A program made the position numbers and the translations under genes. Shown in pieces: positions 39,410-48,065 of a stretch of DNA of 64,000 nucleotides. The notes under the pieces were generated by a model that was not told the origin of the DNA, did not search any database, and saw only the letters and a list, made by a program, of their open reading frames with translations. The stretch comes from Ferrovibrio sp. (lineage in GTDB: Bacteria > Pseudomonadota > Alphaproteobacteria > Ferrovibrionales > Ferrovibrionaceae), in NCBI RefSeq assembly GCF_025869515.1, contig NZ_JAOZVR010000122.1:1-64000 (forward strand). The letters run 5' to 3'. Within the stretch, counting starts at the first letter, position 1, and the number at the start of each line of letters is the position of its first letter.

Positions 39410-40723
39410 CTATAATAGCGCCAGCGTGAGTTTGGGGAAGAGCACCAGCAGGATCAGCGTCAGCAGCATGATGAGGGCAAAGGGCATGGCCCCCATGAAG
39501 ATGGTGCGCAGCGTGATGGCGGAATCGTTCAGCGTGCTTTTTATGACAAAGACGCTGAGTCCAAAGGGCGGGGTCAGCAGTCCGATCTCCACCGCGACGA
39601 TAGTGACGATGCCGAACCAGATCAGGTTCATGTCGAAGCCGGTGGCAATCGGCAGCATCAGCGGCAGCACGATCAGCAGGATCGAGCTGGAGTCGATGAA
39701 ACAGCCGAGGATGACGATCAGCAGGATATAGATGGCGAGGAAGGCGAAGGGGCTGAAGCCCGCGGCGCTGATCTCGCCGACCAGGAATTGCGGCACGCCG
39801 CTGAGTGCCAGCATGCGGGTGTAGAGGCTGGCGCCGATGATGAGGAAAGAGACCGACACGGTGACATGGCCGGTTTCGACCAGCACCTGCCAGAATTTCT
39901 TGCCATCCAGCTTGCGCTTCCACAGCGCAATCGCCAGCGCGCCGGCGGCGCCGACCGCGCCGGCATCGGTGGCGGTGAAGAAGCCGGCATAGATGCCGCC
40001 CAGCACCACGGCGATCAGCAGCACGATGGGCAGCAGCTTGGCACTCATCTCGCCGCCGCCCATCAGGGTGACGCCGGCGGCATCGCCCTCGGGCGGGGCG
40101 CCGACATAGGAGGGCCACAGTCTCGCCATCACCATGATGCCGATGGAATAGGTGCCGGCGAGCAGCAAGCCGGGCACCACGCCGGCCATGAACATGGCAC
40201 CGACCGAGACCTCGGCCAGGAAGCCGTAGAGGATCATCAGCAGGCTGGGCGGGATCAGCATGCCGAGCACGGATGAGCCGGCCACCACGCCGGTGGCAAA
40301 GGCCGGCGTGTAGCCGTAGCGCAGCATTTCCGGCACGGCGACGCGGGTGAAGACGGCGGCGGAGGCGATGCTGATGCCGGTGATGGCGGCAAACACGGCA
40401 TTGGCTGCCACGGTGGCGATGCCCAGGCCGCCGCGCAGGCGGCGCAGGCCCTGGTTGGCGACCTCGAAGGCATCCTTGCCGATATCGGCGATGGAGACCA
40501 GGAAGCCCATCAGCACGAACAGCGGCACCACGCCAAAGATATGGCTGGCGATCGAATCCGAGGCGCCCTGGGCCAGCATGCTGGTGGCGACGCCGAGGTC
40601 GCCCTTCAGCAGCCAGACTCCGACAAAAGAGGTGAGGCCGAGCGCGACCGCGACATGCAGGCCGCACCAGACCAGCAGCATCATGCCGGCCAGGGTAAGG
40701 AAGCCGATTTCAAGGCCGGTCAT
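39410..40723 (-). CDS. TRAP transporter large permease (DctM-type)
   Basis: 437 residues with about 12 transmembrane helices; the ion-coupled channel of a tripartite carboxylate transporter. Typical segments are GVVAGSSVLGMLIPPSLLMI, TATDAGAVGAAGAL, and the closing ILLTPPFGLSVFVIKST-like loop. Its ATG overlaps the dctQ stop by four bases. Together with the binding protein and DctQ it should import a carboxylate for the enzymes encoded downstream. Confidence 0.93.
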   Translation of the reverse strand: MTGLEIGFLTLAGMMLLVWCGLHVAVALGLTSFVGVWLLKGDLGVATSMLAQGASDSIASHIFGVVPLFVLMGFLVSIADIGKDAFEVANQGLRRLRGGLGIATVAANAVFAAITGISIASAAVFTRVAVPEMLRYGYTPAFATGVVAGSSVLGMLIPPSLLMILYGFLAEVSVGAMFMAGVVPGLLLAGTYSIGIMVMARLWPSYVGAPPEGDAAGVTLMGGGEMSAKLLPIVLLIAVVLGGIYAGFFTATDAGAVGAAGALAIALWKRKLDGKKFWQVLVETGHVTVSVSFLIIGASLYTRMLALSGVPQFLVGEISAAGFSPFAFLAIYILLIVILGCFIDSSSILLIVLPLMLPIATGFDMNLIWFGIVTIVAVEIGLLTPPFGLSVFVIKSTLNDSAITLRTIFMGAMPFALIMLLTLILLVLFPKLTLALL

Positions 40724-41214
40724 TTGTCACCTGTGGCGACGAAACGGAAATCCTGCCAGGCCATGACCAGATACTGCAGGCCGGTGGCGGCAGAGCCGAT
40801 CAGGATCAGCAGGCGGATCGGCCAGGTCGGTGCGGTGAAGTCGCCGGCGGCGCCGACATATTCACCGATCTCGATGGCCTCCTTGAAGGGCGCGATGCTG
40901 CCCCAGAAGATGACGGCGAGGAACAGCACGCCGAGCAGGTTGAACAGGCCCTGCAGTCCACGGCCGATCCGTGGCCGCAGTGTCAGCAGGTTCTCGATCA
41001 CCATGTCGGATCGCGTCATGCGGCCGACCATCAGGGTATGGCCAAGCTGCAGGAACACGATGCCGACAATCGACAGCGACAGCAGTTCGGTGGTGCCGCG
41101 CACCGGGGCGCTGAACAACTCGCGCCCCAGGATGTCGGCGTTGATCAGCACCATGAGGAGGAAAATCCACACGGTGCCGAGCGCGTTCATCGCGCCAAGC
41201 AGTCGGGAAAACAT
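40720..41214 (-). CDS. TRAP transporter small permease (DctQ-type)
   Basis: 164 residues with four transmembrane helices (about 8-27, 44-64, 87-107, 128-149). The first helix pair shows VWIFLLMVLINADILGRELF, a hallmark of DctQ. The ATG here is preferred to a TTG five codons upstream. It lies 42 bases after the binding-protein gene and overlaps dctM (ATGA). Confidence 0.88.
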   Translation of the reverse strand: MFSRLLGAMNALGTVWIFLLMVLINADILGRELFSAPVRGTTELLSLSIVGIVFLQLGHTLMVGRMTRSDMVIENLLTLRPRIGRGLQGLFNLLGVLFLAVIFWGSIAPFKEAIEIGEYVGAAGDFTAPTWPIRLLILIGSAATGLQYLVMAWQDFRFVATGDK

Positions 41215-41256
41215 CGCGGTACCACCCAATGATGAACTGGCGAAACAGGCCTGGAC

Positions 41257-42327
41257 TTACTCTTTCGACCAGTCGCGCGGGAAGCTGACATTCGCCGCCT
41301 TCATCTGCGCCACGAACTCGTTCAGCACCACGGTGCCGGGCAGGCCCTTGGCATCGAGATCCTTGGCCCAGGGCAGCGCAACGTTCGGCAGGGCCATCGC
41401 CCACTGCTTGCGCTCGGCGGGCGACAGGTCGCGCACCTTGGCGCCGCCTTCCACCATCTTCTGCATCAGCGTGACGGTGGTGGCGGTGAGCAGGGCGGCG
41501 AATTTCGCGTCATACTCGGCGCCGACCTCGTTGACGATCTTCCTGGCATCGGCCGGCAGCTTGTCGTAGACGCGCTTGCTCATCACCAGGGCGCCGGCGA
41601 ACTGCGCGCCGTAATTCACCTTGGTGATATGCGGCGCCACTTCGATCAGCTTGGCCGGGAAAGCGCCGGTGGTGAAGGTGAGCGCGCCTTCGGTTACGCC
41701 GGTCTGGATGTCGTTGTAATAGGTCTGCAGCGTGCCGGCGACGGCGACCGCGCCGGTGCCCTTGACCCAATTGGCCGAGGGGCCGGGCGCATTGATCTTC
41801 TTGCCATTCAGGTCTTCCAGTTTGTTGATCGGCCCCTTGGTGAAGAGGTGATAGCTGTCGAGGCCGGTGCCGCCGAGGAAGATCATGTTGTTCTTCGTCC
41901 AGGCCTCGCCCATCGCCGGGATCTTGGCCTGCATTGACTTCACCACCTTCGACATCACGGCAACGTCGTCGGTCATGAAGGGTGCCACATAGGACACGTT
42001 CTGCAGCGGGAATTTCGGCGCCTCGAAGATGGTCGAGACGAAGGCCAGTTCGGCCAGGCCGTCCTTGATCGCGCCGGACTCGCTGCCCAGCTTCACTGCC
42101 GTGCCGCCCCAGGCCTTGGTCCATTCGAACTTGGTCTTGCTGTTGGCGGCGGCGAGGCGCTTGTCGACCTCGGGGATGAAGAATTCATCGGCCAGCTTCA
42201 CCCAGGGGAAGATGGCCGGATGGCCGGCGACCGCCGTCATCTTGACGGTCTGCGCCAGTGCCGGCTGCGCCAGGGCGAGCAGAAGTCCGGCGCCAAGGAT
42301 GCCGGGGATGGTCTTGATTGCGGTCAT
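41257..42327 (-). CDS. TRAP transporter solute-binding protein (DctP-type)
   Basis: 356 residues with a Sec signal ending ALAQ. The fold is DctP/TeaA type rather than TAXI: WVKLADEFFIPEVDKRLA, the FVSTIFEAPKFPLQNVSYV loop, and LEDLNGKKINAPGPSANWVKG with the ligand-binding region. A GGGAGG ribosome site fixes the ATG; an extended frame upstream is rejected. It belongs to the subfamily that binds larger, often aromatic or cyclic, carboxylates, although this is a family tendency and not proof. It leads dctQ and dctM. Confidence 0.92.
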   Translation of the reverse strand: MTAIKTIPGILGAGLLLALAQPALAQTVKMTAVAGHPAIFPWVKLADEFFIPEVDKRLAAANSKTKFEWTKAWGGTAVKLGSESGAIKDGLAELAFVSTIFEAPKFPLQNVSYVAPFMTDDVAVMSKVVKSMQAKIPAMGEAWTKNNMIFLGGTGLDSYHLFTKGPINKLEDLNGKKINAPGPSANWVKGTGAVAVAGTLQTYYNDIQTGVTEGALTFTTGAFPAKLIEVAPHITKVNYGAQFAGALVMSKRVYDKLPADARKIVNEVGAEYDAKFAALLTATTVTLMQKMVEGGAKVRDLSPAERKQWAMALPNVALPWAKDLDAKGLPGTVVLNEFVAQMKAANVSFPRDWSKE

Positions 42328-42373
42328 GGTTTCCTCCCGAGGATTTATCCGCGTGTTTTTGCTTGTCAGGCTG

Positions 42374-43108
42374 TCAGGGTGGTGCCGTCTGCCTGGCATT
42401 CGCTGCGGCGGTATCGCCGTAGCAGAATTCATACGTGTGGCTGAGATGATGGTGCAGGCTGTCGCAGGCACGGGCTGCATCGCGGGCCAGCACCATGTCC
42501 ATCAGCTGCTTGTGCTCGTCCATGATGCCGGCGCCCTGCACGACGAGGAAGTTCTGCATCATGCCGTGGCGATAGCGTTCGGCCTGGTCGTAGAGGCGGC
42601 TTTGCTCGTCCAGCAGGCGCGGCGAGCCGCAGGCGGCGATCAGCGCGACATGGAAGCCTTTGTGCAGCTCGCCGAATTCAGCAAGGTTTTCGATCGGCTT
42701 ACCCTCCAGGCGCGCCACATAGCGGTCGAGCCGGTGATAGGCGCCGAGAATATCGGCCTCCCAGGCATCGTTGCCGCGCTCGATCGCACGTTTCAGCGCG
42801 GCGGTTTCCACCACCTGGCGGGCCAGCGTGATATCGGCCAGATCATCGGCGCTCATGGCGGCAACGCGGAAGCCGCGCTGGCTTTCCACCGAGACGAAGC
42901 CCTGGCTGATCAGGCGGGCCAGCGCCTCGCGCAGCGGGCTGGCGCTCAGCCCGTAGCGGGCTTTCAAATCGTCGATCTGCAGCTTGGTGCCGGGCGGGAA
43001 GCGGCCGGCAATGATGTCGGCCCGGATATTCCGGTATGCAGATTCGGTCAGGCTGCCGGCTTCGGCCGCCAGATCGCGGATATCTGCTTTTGTCCTCCCG
43101 TCATTCAT
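42374..43108 (-). CDS. GntR family regulator, FCD domain
   Basis: 244 residues: an N-terminal winged helix (ESAYRNIRADIIAGRFPPG and GLSASPLREALARLISQG) and a C-terminal all-helical FCD domain with the metal or ligand residues of FGELHKGFHVALIAACGSPRL and GIMDEHKQLM (Asp/His pattern). FCD regulators sense organic acids, here presumably the TRAP substrate or an intermediate. The gene is upstream of dctP on the same strand with a 46-base gap and divergent from the cyclase gene, so it is positioned to control both transcription units. Confidence 0.9.
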   Translation of the reverse strand: MNDGRTKADIRDLAAEAGSLTESAYRNIRADIIAGRFPPGTKLQIDDLKARYGLSASPLREALARLISQGFVSVESQRGFRVAAMSADDLADITLARQVVETAALKRAIERGNDAWEADILGAYHRLDRYVARLEGKPIENLAEFGELHKGFHVALIAACGSPRLLDEQSRLYDQAERYRHGMMQNFLVVQGAGIMDEHKQLMDMVLARDAARACDSLHHHLSHTYEFCYGDTAAANARQTAPP

Positions 43109-43242
43109 GCGGCCACTCTGGGCAGCGGGTCAGAGAGTGTCAACGATAAAAAAGAAAAAAATCGACAAAATGATCCGTGGTCGTTATTGTTGCCCGTGAG
43201 CCGCCCGCCAGAGCCGGCCGAAAAGAGTTTCTTGGAGGAATC

Positions 43243-44019
43243 ATGCCCCGTCGCTTTGTCGACCTCTCCATCTTTCTCGAAAACGACGTCCAGTCCGATC
43301 CGCCGGGCTTCAGCCCGAAGATCGACTATATCCGCCACAAGGACAGCGCCTCGGATGTGGTGAAGTTCTTTCCCGGCCTGAAAGAGCAGGACCTGCCCGA
43401 TTCAGAAGGCTGGGCGGTGGAGAATGTGCAGCTCAACACCCATAACGGCACGCATCTGGATGCGCCGTACCATTTCCATTCGACGATGAACCATGGCGAG
43501 CGCGCCTGGACCATCGACGAAGTGCCGCTCGAATGGTGTTTCGGCGATGGCGTGAAGCTCGACTTCACCAGGCTGCCCGACGGTTATGTGGTGACCGACA
43601 AGGATGTCGAGGCCGAACTGAAGCGGATCGGTTACACGCTGAAGGAACACGATATCGTCGTGGTCAACACTGCCGCGGGCAAAGCCTATGGCAAGCCCTC
43701 CTATGTCAGCACCGGCTGCGGCATGGGTTACAAGGCCACGATGTATCTGCTGGAGCGTGGCGTGCGCGTGACCGGCACCGATGCCTGGAGCTGGGATGCA
43801 CCCTTCGTGCATACCGCCGAGAAGTTCAAGGACAGCAACGATGCGTCGCTGATCTGGGAAGGCCACAAGGCCGGCCGCCATATCGGCTACTGCCATCTGG
43901 AAAAGCTGCATAACCTGGAAGTGCTGCCGCCGTTCGGCTTCACGATTTCCTGCTTCCCGCACAAGATCCGCGGTGCCTCCGCCGGCTGGACCCGCGCCGT
44001 CGCCATCTTCGAGGAATAA
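43243..44019 (+). CDS. cyclase family protein (kynurenine formamidase-like metal hydrolase)
   Basis: 258 residues. The cyclase-family metal motif [12 protein letters not shown] (His-x-x-x-His-x-Asp) is intact, with DLSIFLEND near the N-terminus and [19 protein letters not shown] later, typical of the branch that hydrolyses cyclic amides or esters, including arylformamidase and isatin hydrolase. GGAGGA sits before the ATG. It is first in a two-gene unit with a FAH-family gene 5 bases downstream. Substrate unknown; hydrolysis of a cyclic intermediate fits the cluster. Confidence 0.87.
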   Translation: MPRRFVDLSIFLENDVQSDPPGFSPKIDYIRHKDSASDVVKFFPGLKEQDLPDSEGWAVENVQLNTHNGTHLDAPYHFHSTMNHGERAWTIDEVPLEWCFGDGVKLDFTRLPDGYVVTDKDVEAELKRIGYTLKEHDIVVVNTAAGKAYGKPSYVSTGCGMGYKATMYLLERGVRVTGTDAWSWDAPFVHTAEKFKDSNDASLIWEGHKAGRHIGYCHLEKLHNLEVLPPFGFTISCFPHKIRGASAGWTRAVAIFEE

Positions 44020-44024
44020 CAGAT

Positions 44025-44960
44025 ATGAAATTCTGCACCTTCAGCCACGCGTCGCGCGGCGAGAAACGTCCCGGCGTGCTCACTGCCGACGGCAGCACGA
44101 TCATCGACCTGGGCGACAGTTTCGACAGCACGCTCGCCATCATCAAGGGTGGCGACGAGGCCAAGGCAAAGGCGAAAGCCCTGCTCGATAAAGCGGAAAT
44201 CCGCGTGCCGTTGAGTGAAGCAAAGCTGCATGCGCCGGTGCCGGTGCCGGAGCAGATTCGCGACAGCATGCTGTTCGAAAAGCATGTGCAGCAGGCGATG
44301 GAGCGCATCGTCATGATGCGAAAACCCATTCTCGGCCCGCTGATGGTCAGGCTCGGCATGGTGAAGGTGGCGCCGACCTGGTACCAGATTCCGATCTACT
44401 ACAAGTCCAACCGTTTCTCGGTGAACGGCCCGGAGGGCGATGTGATCTGGCCACGCTACAGCCAGGTGATGGATTTCGAGCTGGAATTCGGTTTCTTCCT
44501 CGGCAAGGGCGGCAAGAACATCAAGCCGTCAGAGGCGCGCGACCATATCTTCGGCTTCACCATCTTCAACGACTTCTCCGCCCGCGATGCGCAGTCGATC
44601 GAGATGCAGAGCATGCTCGGGCCCTGCAAGGGCAAGGATTTCGATACCGGCAACAGCATGGGGCCGTTCCTGGTCACGCTGGACGAGATCGGCGATCCCT
44701 ACAGTCTGCGCATGCGGGCACGCGTCAACGGCGAAACCTGGTGCGACAGCAATTCCAGCACCATCCATCACAAATTCGAAGACCTGCTGGCCCGTGTGTC
44801 CTCCGACGAAACCGTGTATCCGGGTGAATTCTTCGGCTCGGGCACCGTGGGCGACGGCTGCGGCCTGGAGCATGGCCGGTATCTGAAGGATGGCGATGTG
44901 GTGGAGCTGGAGGTCGAGAAGATCGGCATCCTGAGCAACCGCGTGGTCAGGCAGAAATAG
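44025..44960 (+). CDS. fumarylacetoacetate hydrolase (FAH) family protein
   Basis: 311 residues: a small N-terminal region then the FAH C-terminal fold. Metal-binding glutamates and aspartate lie in MDFELEFGFFLGKGGKN and the catalytic loop in IFNDFSARDAQSIEMQ; GPCKGKDFDTGNSMGPFLV and GSGTVGDGCGLEHGRYLKDGD complete the active site. The family hydrolyses C-C bonds of beta-diketo acids or isomerises oxo-dienoates. Linked with acetoacetyl-CoA synthetase across the divergent promoter, it could release acetoacetate from the substrate skeleton; this pairing is inference. Confidence 0.9.
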   Translation: MKFCTFSHASRGEKRPGVLTADGSTIIDLGDSFDSTLAIIKGGDEAKAKAKALLDKAEIRVPLSEAKLHAPVPVPEQIRDSMLFEKHVQQAMERIVMMRKPILGPLMVRLGMVKVAPTWYQIPIYYKSNRFSVNGPEGDVIWPRYSQVMDFELEFGFFLGKGGKNIKPSEARDHIFGFTIFNDFSARDAQSIEMQSMLGPCKGKDFDTGNSMGPFLVTLDEIGDPYSLRMRARVNGETWCDSNSSTIHHKFEDLLARVSSDETVYPGEFFGSGTVGDGCGLEHGRYLKDGDVVELEVEKIGILSNRVVRQK

Positions 44961-45836
44961 TCAGCCGGCGAACGGCGTTTCCGGCAGGCCGGGAATATCG
45001 ACCCGCACTGAGAAAATGCCGCCAGCCAGCGGCATTTTCGCCAGTTCATCGGCATCGTGCTTCTGCCGCGCCGTGGTGATGTAGAGCGTCTTCAGGTCCG
45101 GCCCGCCGAAGCAGGGCATGGTCGGTGCCTTCACCGGCAGATGCACATCACGCAGGCGCTCGCCCACAGGCGAAAACTGCACCACCCTGCCGGCGCCATA
45201 CAGTGCAACCCAGTAATTGCCGGCTGAATCCACCGCGGCGCCATCGGGCCGTTCGCCGCTGTCGCGCAGGTCGAGGAACAGCCGGCGGTTCGAGATCGCC
45301 GCGGTCTTTGCATCATAGTCATAGGCGAAGACGCAGTGCGTCGGTGTATCGGCGTGATACAGCGTGGCGCCGTCCGGACTCCAGGCCAGTGCATTGGATG
45401 TGGCAATGGCGCCGACCAGGCCCTGACGGGTCAGGCGCCCGGGGAGACTGGCGCCATCCAGGCGATACAGCGCGGTTTCCGGCTCGCGCGTGTCGGTCAT
45501 GCCGCCGACCCAGAAACGGCCCTGGCGGTCGCAGCGGCCGTCATTGAAGCGCGCGGCTTCCAATGGGGAGGGCGCCAGCAGGGTTTCCGGCCCGCCTGCA
45601 AGATCAAGCCGCCAGATGCCATCGCGCCGCGCGGCGATCACGCCACCGTCCTGCATCAGCGCGATGCAGCCGATGGCGGCCGGCATTTTCCAGGTTTCGA
45701 GGGTGAGCGTTGCCGGATCGAGGCGATGCAGGGCCGGGGCGTTGATGTCGACGAACCACAGCGTCTGCCCGGCGACCGACCAGACCGGCGATTCCGCCAG
45801 GTCGAATTTGCCGTCCAGCAGGCAGGTGGCGTCCAT
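44961..45836 (-). CDS. SMP-30/gluconolactonase family protein (2 of 2)
   Basis: 291 residues, closer in length to regucalcin-type lactonases than the other copy. The metal-ligand Glu is in FDLAESPVWSVAGQTLWFVD, the Asn in RFNDGRCDRQGRFWVGGM, and the catalytic Asp in RPDGAAVDSAGNYWVALYG. Its stop abuts that of the FAH gene with no intervening base. It is downstream of and probably co-transcribed with the LhgO-like gene (16-base gap). The two SMP-30 genes of the cluster differ enough to act on different lactones. Confidence 0.9.
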   Translation of the reverse strand: MDATCLLDGKFDLAESPVWSVAGQTLWFVDINAPALHRLDPATLTLETWKMPAAIGCIALMQDGGVIAARRDGIWRLDLAGGPETLLAPSPLEAARFNDGRCDRQGRFWVGGMTDTREPETALYRLDGASLPGRLTRQGLVGAIATSNALAWSPDGATLYHADTPTHCVFAYDYDAKTAAISNRRLFLDLRDSGERPDGAAVDSAGNYWVALYGAGRVVQFSPVGERLRDVHLPVKAPTMPCFGGPDLKTLYITTARQKHDADELAKMPLAGGIFSVRVDIPGLPETPFAG

Positions 45837-45852
45837 GCTTACTCCAGCCGAA

Positions 45853-46968
45853 TTAATCTATCTGGCTCGCCATGTCGGCGACCAGTTCGCCGATGCTGAG
45901 CGAGGCGGTCAGTCCCGGGCTTTCGATGCCGTAGAGATTGATCAGGCCGGGCACGCCATTCTGATCCGGTCCCTGAATCAGGAAGTCGTCCCCCGTCTTG
46001 CCACTGCCGCGGCTGAGCTTGGGCCGGATGCCGGCATAGCCGGGCTGGATCGCGCCGTCGGGCAGGCCGGGCCAGTATTGCCGCACGGCTTCATAGAAGC
46101 TGTCGCCACGCGCCGGATCGACGTTGTAATCGACGGTCTCCACCCATTCGACATCGGGACCGAAGCGCATCTGGCCGCCCATATCGATGGTGACATGGGT
46201 GCCGAGGCCGCCGGGTGTCGGGATCGGATAGATCAGCCGCGAAAACGGCGGCTTCACGCCGGACAGCACGAAATAATTGCCCTTGGCATAATAGGTGGGC
46301 GGCACGCTGTCGGGCCGGATGCCGGCGATTCTGGCGGCAATGGCCTGGGCGGCAAAGCCGGCCGAATTGATCACCAGCCGCGCCTTCAGCCGCATCGGAT
46401 CGGCGCCGCCGGTCTCGATGACGATACCGTCGTTGGCCATGTCGCCGCGCAGCACCGGGCAGCCGAGCGCCAGCATCGCGCCGTGGTCCTCGGCCTCGCC
46501 CTGATAGGCCAGCATCAGGCCGTGGCTGTCGATCACGCCGGTGGACGGCGAAAGGAGCGCGGCGACGCAATGCAGCTGCGGCTCCAGACGGAGCGCCTGC
46601 TCGCGCGTCAGCCATTGCAGGTCATGGACACCGTTGGCCTCGGCCTTTTTCTTCAGGGCTTCCAGGTCCGGCAACTGCGTCTCGTCAGCGGCGACGATCA
46701 GCTTGCCGCAGCGGTTATGGGCAATGCCGCGTTCGACACAATAGGCATAGAGTGCCTGCTTGCCCTCGACGCAGAGCCGCGCCTTCAGGCTGCCGGCCGG
46801 ATAGTAGATGCCGGCATGGATCACTTCGGAATTGCGCGAGGAGGTCTCGCTGCCGATCAGGTCGGCGGCCTCGGCGATCACCACCTCGCGGCCGCGCCGG
46901 GCCAATGCCCGCGCCACACCCAGGCCGACCACGCCGGCCCCGATCACCAGACATTCGACGCTGTCCAT
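45853..46968 (-). CDS. FAD-dependent oxidoreductase, L-2-hydroxyglutarate dehydrogenase-like
   Basis: 371 residues of the DAO/GMC-related D-amino acid oxidase fold. It begins [20 protein letters not shown] (dinucleotide-binding), continues with [20 protein letters not shown], a signature of LhgO-type 2-hydroxyacid dehydrogenases, and ends in [18 protein letters not shown]. It oxidises a 2-hydroxyacid to the 2-oxoacid, passing electrons to quinone. I start at the MDSVE ATG, where GGAG lies upstream; the open frame extends 42 codons further but lacks family similarity. It begins the SMP-30 unit and is divergent from the tRNA. Confidence 0.88.
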   Translation of the reverse strand: MDSVECLVIGAGVVGLGVARALARRGREVVIAEAADLIGSETSSRNSEVIHAGIYYPAGSLKARLCVEGKQALYAYCVERGIAHNRCGKLIVAADETQLPDLEALKKKAEANGVHDLQWLTREQALRLEPQLHCVAALLSPSTGVIDSHGLMLAYQGEAEDHGAMLALGCPVLRGDMANDGIVIETGGADPMRLKARLVINSAGFAAQAIAARIAGIRPDSVPPTYYAKGNYFVLSGVKPPFSRLIYPIPTPGGLGTHVTIDMGGQMRFGPDVEWVETVDYNVDPARGDSFYEAVRQYWPGLPDGAIQPGYAGIRPKLSRGSGKTGDDFLIQGPDQNGVPGLINLYGIESPGLTASLSIGELVADMASQID

Positions 46969-47137
46969 CGCCCGCGCTGCTCCTTCTGACGCCCCGTTAT
47001 CGGCAGGCGGCAGCGGCAGCGCAACCCCTTGTTTGGCCTGCCCGTAATAGCTTCCGGACGGCGCTTGACTTCTCCAGGCCGGAGCCGTAAACACTCGCCT
47101 CGGTTCGGACGGCCCCTCAGGTCGCCCCGCACCGCCT

Positions 47138-47224
47138 GCCCAGGTGGCGGAATTGGTAGACGCGCTAGCTTCAGGTGCTAGTGACCGAAAGGTCGTGTAA
47201 GTTCGAGTCTTATCCTGGGCACCA
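47138..47224 (+). tRNA. tRNA-Leu (anticodon CAG)
   Basis: Acceptor stem GCCCAGG/CCTGGGC is perfect, with encoded ACCA after it. The D arm GGCGGAATTGGTAGACGC, anticodon stem CTAGC/GCTAG around loop TTCAGGT (anticodon CAG, reading CUG), the long variable arm typical of leucine tRNA (GACC GAAA GGTC) and the T arm with TTCGAGT are all in place. It is a single tRNA with no integrase next to it. Confidence 0.95.
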
Positions 47225-47295
47225 ATTCCTCGATTGCCGCGCCGCGTAGCTTAAGGCGCCCGCAACCGAGTGCAGCACCCGAGAGTGCACCGCAA

Positions 47296-47910
47296 ATGAC
47301 TATCGCCGTACATCAGAATGATCTGCCTGCCGGCCTCGATCTCGGCGCCGTGGTGGCGGTCGATACCGAGACCATGGGGCTGCGCACGCTGCGCGACCGG
47401 CTCTGCGTCGTGCAGCTGTCGGGCGGCGACGGCAATGCGCATCTGGTGCAGTTCCGCAGCGGCACCGGCTATGCCGCGCCGAACCTGAAGGCGCTGCTGG
47501 AAAACCCGAAAATCCTCAAGCTGTTTCACTTCGCCCGCTTCGACCTGGCGGCGCTGAAACAGTATCTGGGTGCGGAAACCACACCGGTTTACTGCACCCG
47601 CACGGCATCAAAGCTGGTACGCACCTTCACCGACCGCCATGGTCTGAAGGATCTGTGCCGCGATCTGATCGGCGTCGAAATCTCCAAGCAGGAGCAGTCC
47701 TCGGACTGGGGCGCCCAGACCCTGACCGAAGCGCAGCAGCGCTATGCCGCTTCGGATGTCCTGCATCTGCATCAGCTCAAGGCCGTGCTGGACGGCATGC
47801 TGGTGCGTGAGGGGCGCATGGCCCTGGCCGAGGCCTGTTTCGGCTTCCTGCCGGCCCGGGCGGCCCTCGACCTCGCCGGCTGGCCCGAGGACGATATTTT
47901 CGCCCATTAG
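47296..47910 (+). CDS. ribonuclease D-like 3'-5' exonuclease (DEDDy)
   Basis: 204 residues, the exonuclease domain alone. The motifs are VAVDTETMGL (Exo I, Asp and Glu), FARFDLAALKQYL (Exo II Asp) and the Exo III AAQQRYAASDVLHLHQL with Tyr and Asp. It lacks the HRDC domains of E. coli RNase D, as is common in alphaproteobacterial short forms, and probably trims tRNA 3' ends. It lies 72 bases after a tRNA gene, likely by chance. Confidence 0.9.
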   Translation: MTIAVHQNDLPAGLDLGAVVAVDTETMGLRTLRDRLCVVQLSGGDGNAHLVQFRSGTGYAAPNLKALLENPKILKLFHFARFDLAALKQYLGAETTPVYCTRTASKLVRTFTDRHGLKDLCRDLIGVEISKQEQSSDWGAQTLTEAQQRYAASDVLHLHQLKAVLDGMLVREGRMALAEACFGFLPARAALDLAGWPEDDIFAH

Positions 47911-48022
47911 TCGTCTTCGGATCGTCTTGGAATTTCCGGGATTTATCCTGAATCCGGCAAGTCTCTGAATTTGGCTGCGAACCGGTCATCAGGTTTGCAA
48001 TTCCGGGGGCGATTCTCCATAC

Positions 48023-48039
48023 TTGGCACGATTCTTGTT
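48023..48039 (+). promoter_or_regulatory. near-consensus sigma-54 promoter of the kdsD-lpt-rpoN operon
   Basis: TTGGCACG-ATTC-TTGTT matches the sigma-54 consensus (TGGCACG-N4-TTGCW) with correct spacing and a single change, T for C in the -12 GC. Its -12 element is 26 bases before the ATG of kdsD, so the transcript start would lie about 15 bases upstream of that gene. Because rpoN is the fifth gene of the operon, this would be a feedback promoter. A sigma-70 reading is weaker. Confidence 0.5.
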
Positions 48040-48065
48040 AGTGTCTCGCAAGCGGTGGAAAGCCC

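Noticed and set aside
47138-47224. tRNA-Leu as an integration site for a genomic island
   Set aside because: No integrase, no repeated tRNA 3' end and no composition shift follow; the next genes are housekeeping.
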